Positions 34,701-44,594 of a stretch of 64,000 nt of DNA are shown here, one piece after another. The stretch is from Marthasterias glacialis (taxonomy: Eukaryota > Echinodermata > Asteroidea > Forcipulatida > Asteriidae). Where the stretch lies: contig OU452232.1 of NCBI GenBank assembly GCA_911728455.2, positions 4,472,501 to 4,536,500 of the forward strand, read 5' to 3'. Each line of letters opens with the position of its first letter. The first letter of the stretch is position 1. A program made the translations under genes and the position numbers. The notes beneath the pieces were generated by a model. It did no database searches, had not been told where the DNA came from, and saw only the letters and a program-made list of their open reading frames with translations.

Positions 34701-35070
34701 GCCAAGGGAGCTCAAGACCGGGGAGAACATCACATGGAACGAGTGGACAAGGTACCTGACCAACCCAGCCGAGAGGGGAAACTTTGACGACCACTGGCAG
34801 GAGATCTACAAGATGTGCTCCCCATGTAAAGTGAACTACGACTACCTAGGGAGATTGGAGACCATAGGAGACGATGCAAAGTACATGCTGACTTCATTAG
34901 ATCTGCAGGATAAAGTCTCATACCCTGCTAAAGCAAACAGTCACCCCACCAACAGCTCCAAGACATATGACACCTTCTTCAGCCAGATTACCAAAGCAAC
35001 ACTTGACAAACTCTGGGAGGTGTACAAATTGGACTTTGAACTATTTGGCTATCCCAAACCGGACTTCTAA
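31737..35070 (+). CDS. HNK-1/CHST-family carbohydrate sulfotransferase, gene 2 (tandem paralogue)
   Basis: Exons are 31737-31866, 32415-32602, 33107-33286 and 34399-35070, all in phase, giving 389 residues. Exon 1 encodes a basic tail and signal anchor (WSLQIFLLTCIIYLGFSWVA, about residues 19-38), exon 2 a charged stem, and exons 3 and 4 the catalytic domain. The 5'-phosphosulfate loop CFVPK/VGCSNWKRVL is cut by an intron between Lys and Val, whereas the paralogue at 24139 has no intron there. The 3'-phosphate motif reads TRQPFLRILSAYRNKF, with Gln where the paralogue has Glu; the Arg and Ser are kept. The ICSPC-type block (MCSPCKVNYDYLGRLET) and the YKLDFELFGYPKP tail are present. It probably acts in the Golgi on a glycan, substrate unknown. 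Strong similarity in the catalytic exon supports a local duplication. Confidence 0.9.
33980..34115. repeat. Inverted-repeat element, family F (degenerate copy)
   Basis: GCGTATGACGTCACTATG, CTCGCGTTGAGGTCAAAAC and TTTACCTCTAAGATGGCAGC match the copy at 53036. It lies in intron 3 of sulfotransferase gene 2. Confidence 0.55.
34118..34260. repeat. Inverted-repeat element, family J (copy 2)
   Basis: GGCGGCAGCAGACACAACAG at the left and CGTGAAAAGGCACCGTCCAC at the right, with CATGCTCAGTACTGCGCATG inside. It lies in intron 3 of sulfotransferase gene 2. Confidence 0.65.
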
Positions 35071-35446
35071 CGTTTTGATACAATGATGACATGCAATCAA
35101 TATTAACATAATTTATTGTTATTAAAACACACATTATTATTTATAAGTGCAATTAGGCTTAGGGTTGTCGTGGAGTCCTGGTCCAAGAAAAAGACCAAGA
35201 CCTTAGGGTCTGCAAGGAGAACTGAAGGACTTAGACCAAGAACAATATCGAGACCTACATCATTGATAAGGCCACCAAACAAGAAACTATTTTCAGTCTT
35301 CCAGACTTATTTGGACGACAAAAAGAAGGCACAATTTTAAGGGTCGATTAATAGACACAAAATGTAAGGCTGACAAAAATAGATTTATTGATATAATACA
35401 GGTCTGTGGCCAATTTCATAGAGCTGCTTAACGGTTAGCGATTTCT

Positions 35447-35660
35447 TCTGCGGGTACAACGATGTATAAATCTCTTTTGGGAGGAGTGGCAGCTCTGAAA
35501 AGAGCGGTGTGGTCTCGACATTTCCAGCAGTATACTCTGTCGCCCTCAGGAGAAGACGAGTAGAGTATACTGTTCAAAACATCAAGACCACACCGGCTCT
35601 TTTCAGAGCCACCACTCCTCCCAAAAGAGATTTATACATGGTTGTACCTGCAAGTTTCCT
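35447..35660. repeat. Foldback element, family A (long copy)
   Basis: The arms CTGCGGGTACAACGATGTAT and AATCTCTTTTGGGAGGAGTG are mirrored to 35660, with extra paired sequence (GTATACTCTGTCGCC and its partner) near the centre. It lies about 380 bp downstream of the sulfotransferase gene 2 stop. Confidence 0.75.
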
Positions 35661-37174
35661 AGTTTACTACATGTAGGTATAGTTACGTATTATCCTTCAC
35701 ACCATGCGAAGCTTAAAAGATCACTTAATTTTTGTCTGCTTTTTTAGTTTGGCAGAAAAATTTGCTTAAGCGCAAGCGTAATACACAGGTAAGCAAGAAA
35801 AAGAGGCGACCAGCTTGGGCATTTACCATGGATCTCCATTGTTACGTCAGTCACTTGCTTGGAAATCGTTATAAAATGAATATCGCACAGGAACCACAGA
35901 ATCGACCGTTAAGCAACTCTATGAAATTGGTTAACATACCCAAGGGCGCCCTCTTGTCAGCTTGTGGTCAAACGTGTTTTTTTTTTGCAAAATCAACTAC
36001 TGTAGATGCAGATGTACACACTGTCATGGTCTCACAATATTGTGTACTTCTACATTATGTAATAAAAGTTTCTGAACACAATTTGTTGTTGATTTCTGAG
36101 GGATTTGGAGTGGTTGCTTTAAATCGCATGTACTGTATACAAAAAATGCGAAGAGAAATGTACGCAGTTACGCTTACCCAACAAATTTTTAAAAAAACAT
36201 GTAAGCATTTAAAAAGAACATGTAAGCAGTATGTATTCTGCTTATGTCAGCCATAATCTGCTTATGGAGGTCCCTTACAATGACCTTAGCAGAAATTCTA
36301 TTTTATAACCATAGCTGAGTGGCGCAACAAATGACATTTTCATTTGGGCTGTTTGGGGCACAGACATAACTTTGTACTTACATGTATTTATTCAATTTAT
36401 TTGTTTGTTTGTTTGTTTGTTTTTTGTTTTTGTTTTTTTTTGGGGGGGGGAATGTATTTCGTGTATTTGTGAATTTTGTCGATCTCATTTGGGGCGGGGG
36501 GCAAGAGCCGGGGGCAAGAGCAAGGGTTCTTAGCCCGGGGCTCCCGCCTCTCTGGTTACGCCACTGCCACTGCATATCATAAGCAAAGCAAAAGGCAAAC
36601 TAATTTTCCAGTGGATCTTGTATTAATCCTTTGTTAATACAAAATTGCACCGTAAAATCATGAAAACAAATTGATCTGCTGGAGTAAGAACTAAAATTGA
36701 CATAATTACCAGTACACAGCTTCACGAAAAGTGGGCTCTAATTATTACATCCTATAACATGTATAAGGAATATATAAACTTAAAGAATTTAAGCCCTCAG
36801 TTCCCTGCCTTCCTGTGGGTTAATCACTTGCAGGATCCCATATATACACCTGGATATAGAGCAGCAAGTTATGGTTGAAGTGTCTAACTCGGATACACAT
36901 ATACATGCCCAGCATGACCTCCAAAAACAGGCTTAGCACCCAGACTTGATTTCAAGTCAGAGATTGCTGTTTTTGTCTGCATCAGCCATGCAAAATGCCA
37001 TTTGCCTCTATTTGCTATCACACATCTCAACTTGGCATCTCATCGAAGGTTTTGTGATTGAAGGTTAACCCACAAGAGGGCACTATTTCAGACAATTCTG
37101 TAAGAGCCGTCAGACAGAAGAAAAAAACATGATTGCAGACGTGAGAACTGTTAGTCTGAGCACCCACATGCTGA
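35661..37174. other. Intergenic, nothing coding recognised
   Basis: It holds GTTT repeats and a poly-G tract near 36395-36500 and a GTGGCGTAACCAG-type edge near 36555. A 174-codon open frame at 35732-36256 has no recognisable motif. Confidence 0.5.
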
Positions 37175-37562
37175 CAAGTAATAATAATAATAATAATACA
37201 ATTTTAATAATTAGTTCTTATATAGCGCGTTTCACAATAACTTCTCAACGCGCTTCACATTAATGCCCTGCAACCAATTTGTGGCACAAGTGAAATTGGC
37301 TGCTGGTCAATGGGCCAACAACATTCCTTTAATCTTTCTCAGCACCCTAGGGAGTATACAGCCCCGACCTCTGAAGGCTTTTTCAAACACATTATCAACC
37401 TCTACCCTCGCAGTTACCCATTAAATTAACCCCTGGGTGAAGAAAAGCAATTATAGTAAAGCATCTTGCTTAGTGACCGGGATTCGAACCCTCACCCTGA
37501 TGACCTGACCACCAGAACTTGAGTCCGGTGCATTAGACTGCTCCGCCATGACATGCTACAAG
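37175..37562 (-). repeat. tRNA-derived SINE (family H) with ATA microsatellite, minus copy
   Basis: An AAT run near 37180 precedes ATATAGCGCGTTTCACAATA. The inverted boxes GTGACCGGGATTCGAACCCT and GACTGCTCCGCCATGACATG close it. Confidence 0.75.
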
Positions 37563-38796
37563 TCAGCCTGCAAAAACAAGCTCTGGAGCCCACAAGAAAA
37601 CCTTGATTAGAATGTAACCTTCCTCTCCAATAAAACTGTCTCCATAACAAAGTCCAGTTTACTCTCAAAGACTTTTTACAGCACAAAATATATCAGAGAA
37701 CTAGAAGTATCTTTTCTCACAGGATTCACACACACACACATGACAATTAGTAATAATAATAACAATAATATGAAGCATTTATATTGTGCCGCCGATCTAG
37801 TTCACTATTCTGAGGTGCATTCTGTTCAAGACAGTTATCCTAAGTTTTTTAATTATGAGACCAATTCCACACAAAGAACACAGGTAAATAACGGATGGTG
37901 TTCTTAGAACCGTAATCAATTTAATTCAAATCATCAGTTTCGATGACTGACATGTACAATGAGATTAACAAATGATAAAAATGAAATGTACTTTGTGGTT
38001 GTACATTGTAGATTTGTGCTCCAGGCCTGGAATGCATAGAGGACTGGGGGAGGCCAGTGTTCCCCCGTAACTGGTCTTCTGGCCAAATGCTAGTTAAAAC
38101 ACTTGAGGACCAGTCAAAATTCTCTCCAAGTGGTCCAGCCGGCCACTTGGAGTTGAAAATCATCCCTATTCAGGGCCCAAATTGGTGGGGAGGGGGGAAG
38201 GGGGAATCCACAAGACCGTAGGGCTTGTAGCTCAACATCTTTACCAGTTTACTGGACTAGAATATTTTGTACAAGACCAGAATCTAAATGAGAAAAACAG
38301 CTTATCGAATAAACTGTTTTTATTTATCAAACTCTAAGAGTTGATTTAAATCTAATTTCTCTTTAAATGTGTAAATTCAAAAAACTTAAATTTATTTGTA
38401 ATGTCAACAACTGAAAATATAACACAGTGAGTTATACAATTGAAAAACAAGAAACTGGCCAACTTGATAAGTCGTGAGTTTACTGGCCCAGTGCTAAAAT
38501 CAGAGTCCTGCGGTTCAGAGTAAATCTAGAGCCCTGTTATTCAAAATGAAATATGACAAGTGAGCAAGCTGACGGACTGGTGAAACGACAAACTAACTGG
38601 TCTTGCTTGCTTGTCACTGAAAGGGGAAACCCTGAAGGCCATTTTGTGCCTTGGCATCTCTTAAATACATTGCCAAAGAATACTTTGCCCAAGAAATTTA
38701 GGATTGCCCTTCACAAAATGAAGTTCCAGGCACGACACACAGAGAAGAAGAGAATGTGCACAAGGATGTTCGAAAGAGGTTTCACAAAAGAAATAT
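37563..38796. other. Intergenic, nothing recognised
   Basis: A CA run near 37728 and an AAT patch near 37755. No exon was recognised. Confidence 0.5.
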
Positions 38797-38996
38797 TGAC
38801 CCCTTGCACCATCGTCACGCTTGCCACTTTGGGAGTCAAAATGCAGGTAAAAAGTACGTAAAGAGTGTGTAAACGCAGCATGGCCTAAAATGCGCACTAC
38901 ATTTACATGTACACTACTGTATAACACGCTGGGACATTGACTCCCAAAATGCTGCAACCGAGATTATTGTGATGATGACGTCAAGTGAATAGGCCG
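38797..38996. repeat. Inverted-repeat element, family G (copy 3)
   Basis: TTGACCCCTTGCACCATCGT on the left and GATGACGTCAAGTGAATAGG on the right, with mirrored GGGAGTCAAAATGC and TGACTCCCAAAATGC. Confidence 0.65.
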
Positions 38997-39499
38997 ATCC
39001 ATTAAGCCCCGCCTCCTAACATATTGACCAATCACAGTCTTGACAACGCCACTGAAAGTCCGACAAACGTCCGACACCTTAAAAATTCTATTACAAAAGT
39101 AAACAAACCGCCGCCATTGTTCTGACACACAACAGCACACACAACTGTACTTACTTTTGTTTTGTTTTAATTTTTTCGTACTTCTGTTGGTGCAAATCCC
39201 ACAGCAGTGGTCTCTGTACAGTTGTGTAAAAGTGGTTTAACAGTGTTCCTGTCTGCATTGTTCTTTGGACTCAAGCCACTGCTCAAAAGGCCACGGAACT
39301 AAATGATTACGAAAACGATGTACGTGTGTGTGTATCGGATACATGTGTGTGGCTGCAACCGAACCACCGCTGCCATCGTGGCAAGACTATCACGCCATGT
39401 GCTATCGCTAGGCAGTTGCTAAGGAAGGCCGGGCTTAATGGATCGAACTACTGGGTCAACAGAAGCACAAAAATGTGCTTGTCATTTTTAATAACAGGG

Positions 39500-39625
39500 C
39501 CCTAAACACAGCAAGGCCTATCAATGCGCACTACAGCACTGTATAAAAAGCTGGGACATCGACTCCCAGAATGGTGCAACCAAGATTACTGTGATGATGA
39601 CGTCAGGTGAATTGAGTCAACAGAA
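39500..39625. repeat. Inverted-repeat element, family G (copy 4, partial)
   Basis: It contains GACATCGACTCCCAGAATGG, GCAACCAAGATTACTGTG and GATGACGTCAGGTGAATTG; the left part is truncated. Confidence 0.55.
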
Positions 39626-39769
39626 GCACAACAAATTGGCAGTATACACCAACTGGTGGAGATCTTGAACTTGACATGCTTGAGAGATTGAGTCCAAAAA
39701 ACTTTGTTCCATTCTCATAAATGTTTTCACTGCTCAATACAACATTTAATAAAAGGCATTTATTACATT

Positions 39770-40115
39770 GTATTAAGGGCTTTTAAATTTTGTATCAAAG
39801 CGCCTTACGCTATTACTAACCTTGTTCAATGGACCCTTTACGCATTCCTGAAACTATCTCAACTCCTTTGGAGCATGCAGCACCGGCAGCCAAATTAGCG
39901 TTCAGTTTAATCATTCACCATATTCACAACAATCTACTTGCAGGTACCCATTTACCATTGTTTACTCCTGGGTGATGAGAAGCAATAAATTACAATACAA
40001 GTGTCTTTCTCAAGAACACAAGTTTCATGACCGAGATTCAAACCCATGCTCCATGACTCAGCCATCAGAACTTAAATTTGATTAGCTCTAGACTACTTGG
40101 CCACTACATGCTATA
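39770..40115 (-). repeat. tRNA-derived SINE (family H), diverged minus copy
   Basis: AAAGCGCCTTACGCTATTAC, GGTACCCATTTACC, TCTCAAGAACACAAGTTTC and CATGACCGAGATTCAAACCC follow the family order. The A-box (CTACTTGGCCACTACATG) is decayed. Confidence 0.65.
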
Positions 40116-40661
40116 TGTACATGTACATTCATGTATGAATATTCCTGTACATGTAGTTTTATGCACCGAAAACTCCTACAGAGTAAAGACTGTGAGTTGT
40201 ATTTGCAGTACAATGTACTATCTGAGACAGAAGAAAATCCATGTTGACTAATACCATACATGAATAAATGTATATGTAAATGATCAAATTTTTATTTTAA
40301 ATTGATCAACCAGTCCCAGCATGTTGATACTGGTTATAACAAAATACAAGAAAAATCATCAGTTTGTTTACACACAACTCGCAACATTTGTATCAGTAAC
40401 AAAAACACAAAGTACTGTCACAGGCCTTATACTTCGTTCTTTGAAAGAGTCCTTCAGAATAATCGACAGGCCAATATTGACTTTCAAAATGGTATTGACC
40501 CACCCAGCCACTACTTTTTGGTTTTAAAAAGACTGGCTGACTGACTAATACATCCTTGATACTGAAGGACAAAGTGATGCCTGAAATGAAGCATGTTTTA
40601 GATCACTGCTCTCCCAGCTCAGGACATTTCAATGGCTTTTTTAGGCTTCCAGCCACAGCTT

Positions 40662-41034
40662 TTAAAGCCCCAGCTCAACATTGGTAAAAAGAAACACATG
40701 AATGTTCACAGATTTACATATAACTTACATGGTACATGTATAAAGATATAATGATGGTAGAAAACTTTCCTTGAAAAATTTCTGCCTGAAGTGTAATCAA
40801 TTTTAAATAATAAATGAAATAAGTTCGAAAATTAGTTTTCGTCTCAGTGAGATGAAAACTCTGCCTATAGGAGTGCGTACAAAAATGCTGAATGCATTTT
40901 TACAATTTACTTCGCAAACGAAACAACGAAATGAGCTGACATTTTCACAGGTTGGTTTTATTACAAATATCTTGATTTGTGCAAAGAATGGAAGCATTTA
41001 CAGTCAATCTACCAATGTTGAGCTGGGGCTTTTT
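40662..41034. repeat. Inverted-repeat element, family B (copy 3)
   Basis: TAAAGCCCCAGCTCAACATT at the left and AATGTTGAGCTGGGGCTTT at the right, about 370 bp, intergenic. Nearly the same internal sequence as the copy at 2802. Confidence 0.8.
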
Positions 41035-41350
41035 ACATGTAGGTCTAATCAGATTGGCAACTTTGTAGTTGACAACAAAAAAGAGGAAACTGTCAAGCCC
41101 ACAAAACCTTGTACATATGTACAATGTTTTTCTATACCATTGGAACGATGTGTACTATCAAGACAAGATTAACCGATGACAACAGCACACAATAGAAGAT
41201 CTGAAAAAGGTCATTCAGTGTTACTAACAATTACTTTATTTTTGTCCTTCCCTTTTCTACATGTATCTTCTTTTTTTATTGAAAATTAAATTGGGATTTT
41301 CAGTTATTTCCTTTGACCCATCTACCCACAATTTCAAAAAGCTGAAATTT

Positions 41351-41494
41351 GTAACAATGGTTTTTCCAAATGGTCCGATTGTAAAAGGTGCATTACCTGT
41401 AACAATGGTTTTTCCAAATGGTCCGATTGTAAAAGGTGCATTACCTGTAACAATGGTTTTTCCAAATGGTCCGATTGTAAAAAGTGCATTACCT
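41351..41494. repeat. 48-bp tandem repeat, three units
   Basis: The unit starts GTAACAATGGTTTTTCCAAA and ends GTGCATTACCT. Three copies differ by one base. As 48 is a multiple of three, frames stay open across it on both strands, but no gene context is seen. Confidence 0.9.
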
Positions 41495-41566
41495 GTTTGA
41501 GGGAAGAGTAAATTTTTACTGGAGCATTTCAAAGTGCGCTAAGTCAATGACCCGGGGCACAGACTA

Positions 41567-41704
41567 CTTCGCAAATACTCATTGCCCATGCGTAGCCATG
41601 GAATGAGGTGCATGCTGATCTAATTAGTGACAAAGTTTGGTCACTTACTAGACCAGCATGCACCTCATTCCTCGACTAACGCGTGCGTACAGAGTATTTG
41701 CGAA
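41567..41704. repeat. 138-bp foldback element
   Basis: TTCGCAAATACTCATTGCCC is mirrored by GTACAGAGTATTTGCGAA, and GGAATGAGGTGCATGCTG by CAGCATGCACCTCATTCC. The middle has TTAGTGACAAAGTTTGGTCAC. Confidence 0.75.
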
Positions 41705-42407
41705 TTTGCCTATACGGGCATTTCACAATACAATGCACCCTCTACAGTCCAAGGAGAGGGCATTTTCGCAGTGTACAATGAGAAAAGGTTGGCAAGTTTT
41801 TGATCTTCTTGCAGTGCCCACTGCAAGACCCCAATTGTTTAAGTTCATTTGTGGTATGCAAAGCAGCAATGTTATATTTTTTTTGTATTAACGGCATAAG
41901 ATGGTATTTTTGGGGGAGGGCTGGTGAATGACACATTCATGTCAGACATTCAAAGGTCCCAAACTACTTGAGCGCAGATAAGTTGCGAGTGTGATTTTTC
42001 TTGGCCAACTGCTTTTTGGGAAGATGGCCGCTTAGGGGTAAACTGTAGAGGGTGCACTACGTATATATAGTGAACTGCCCATTTGCCTTTGTAAAGTATC
42101 AGAGTTGCTAATGCCATCAAATACATGGCAGTCACGTAGCAACGTATTTGTAACAACCCACAGCAATGTAATCCGTGAACAGAGGATTAGGACCAAAGAA
42201 GCACGCACACACAAAAAAGATGTGCAGAATCCCATACAACAATAATGATGAATTCTTTTGAATTTTCGGATGATTGTGCCGTGGAGTTTGGCATTTGAAA
42301 CCAATCCCTGCTTACGTATAATTTGTAGCACCCTACACATGTATTGTATGTTGGGATGACAGCATAGAAACTTAAAGGTCTCACAAGCAAGACTACATGT
42401 AGTCAGA

Positions 42408-43206
42408 ATAGACCGATTGCGCGACAATGTTGACATGTGGTCATGTGAACCCCTACTGGGTATAACGCCCTACAGCTGATGGCAAAATACTTGTAAAGAG
42501 ATATGCCGTGACACAGAGTGAGTTCGAAAACAGTTGATTTTACTTTTGTTCAGTGAAAATTTGTTAATCAGCCCCTTCATTTAAAGTAGTATGTTGTGGC
42601 ATTAATTTAAATCACATGTCTGTTTCATAATTTAACAGAATTCTACTAAAAAGAGAATTTTTAGCCATGCACTACCGGCATCGGACGACTATTAGGTAGC
42701 CACCCACCCACCTATTATTTTGTTTGTAATGTAGGCCTAAATCACTGTGAAAAAAGGATAAACAACGTTGGAAAAGTGAACATTAACACCTAGCCTTGCA
42801 AAATTTCAAATAGGCAAAGGAATCACACAGTTTTGGAAAGCAATTTCTTTGGATGATTTCAGCTTCAAAACTTTGAATTTTTTGTGTTGAAAAGTGTGTG
42901 GTGATCGCAGTCGTCTGGCCTAACGTTCCGTCGTGTGCTGTACACATCGTGCGCATTTATACATTACTTGTACAATTTTCAAGACTTGATGGAACTGTCC
43001 TTACTGGCTTTATTCAGCCACTCGAAGGTCTCTGGTACAAACTCTGGAATATTTTTCACAGATTTCGAGCAAGAAAAGCCTTGATAAAATAAACTAAATG
43101 TATTAATCATCATGTACCGTACCGCACTTTCCTATGGAGGACGTCGTGTGTGTTTACATTTTATACCCAGAAGTGGTCACGTGACGCAGGTCGCGCAATC
43201 GGTCTA
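42408..43206. mobile_element. Non-autonomous DNA transposon, family E (copy 2, 799 bp)
   Basis: Termini ATAGACCGATTGCGCGAC and GTCGCGCAATCGGTCTAT. Internal similarity to the copy at 11180 runs through most of its length. Intergenic. No transposase frame. Confidence 0.8.
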
Positions 43207-43805
43207 TAACGACAGGGTAATGGAAATCAACTTTATATATGTACATGTACATGACATAAACATTCCTTTCACTGTGTCACTCAGCACAATCCAAAGATAC
43301 AAAACAGGAGTGATTACTTTTATATGCACACATAGTCCTGGTTTGAAAGTCAATGGCTCAGTTTAGAGCCAGGCATGAACTCCATTTTAAAGAAACTTGA
43401 GATGGCTGACATGGCTGAGAAAGTCCAAATCCTGAGACGTTCTTGGTGGCGGCGGATTCTGGTTTCTGAATCCAGTCCATCAGAAAGTTGCACATAAGTC
43501 AATCCCAAACCAGTGTTTATTCATGGTACACCTGTAGACATGTGTAATCCCACGTCAAAACATTAGAAAGTTTAGCTACATGTACATACATACATGTATG
43601 TGCATTATTGTACAACACAAAATCAGCGAAACAATACCTTTTAGAAGATGCGAGGTAGGGCTTTTCCTTCCCTAAAGATGCTGTGAGTTTCCAACAAAAA
43701 GGAGTCATCCAATAGGATTCAGGTCTATCAACATATTATTAAGTATGTACTAAAACTGGTACGTATGTAACACATCACTATATGAAGCCGACTTACACGG
43801 GCTCA
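43207..43805. other. Intergenic, nothing recognised
   Basis: Repeated TACATGTACAT palindromic words occur here, as elsewhere in the window. No exon was recognised. Confidence 0.5.
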
Positions 43806-44594
43806 GTGTTTTGCGGAGATCATTACCGCGATGATCAGAGGTCATTACCAAGACTATCAGAGGTCATTACCAAGATGATCACAGGTCATTACCAAGATAA
43901 TCACAGGTCCAAGATGATCATACATGTAGGTCAACATTATCAATATGATCAGAGGTCATTACCAAGGTGATCACAGGTTATTACTAAGATGATCGGAGGT
44001 CATTATCAATATGATCAGAGGTCATTACCAAGATGATCACAGGTTATTACCAAGATGATCACAGGTTATTACTAAGATGATCAGAGGTCATTACCAAGAT
44101 GAGCTCTTCACTCCAGATTATACAGGTAATTGGTGATCTGCAGAACTTGAACCATAGCAATGCAATGTTTTGCAGAGGAAATTACCTAGTAGATGACCTT
44201 TCCACTCCAGACACGATTGATATCTGCAGTATTTTAATAATTCCACTGTTTTTGAGGTCATTACCAAGCAAGATGACTTTTCCACTCCAGACAAATGATA
44301 CATATCTCCTGCACTTCCACTGTTTTGCTGAGGTCATTACCAAGCAAGATGACCTTTCCACTCCAGACAAATGATACATACATATCTCCTTTACTTTATA
44401 GCACTTCCACTGTTTTGCCGAGGTCATTACCACGCAAGATGACCTTTCCACTCCAGACGATAAATATCTGCAGTCCTTTAACACTTCCACTGTTTAGAAG
44501 AGGTCATTACCAAGATGACCTTTCCACTGCAGACATACATGTTTAATTTGCATCTCCAGTACTTAATTACACTTCAGCTGTTTTGAAGAGGTCA
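43806..44594. repeat. Minisatellite built from the 3' end of MRPS14
   Basis: From 43806 to about 44100, units of about 24 bp carry GGTCATTACCAAGATGATCA. From 44100 to 44594, longer units of about 80-105 bp carry CATTACCAAGATGACCTTTC and CACTCCAGAC. On the minus strand these equal the MRPS14 ending ([12 protein letters not shown]) plus following bases. It would form the MRPS14 3' untranslated region if transcribed through. Confidence 0.8.

Noticed and set aside
35732..36256. 174-codon plus-strand open frame
   Set aside because: No conserved motif, low-complexity Lys/Arg start, and within repeat-rich DNA.
43782..44546. Multiple open frames with repeated peptide patterns
   Set aside because: They are translations of the MRPS14-derived minisatellite.
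43806..44594. Possible CRISPR-like array
   Set aside because: Units are contiguous and diverged with no unique spacers, and the genome is eukaryotic.
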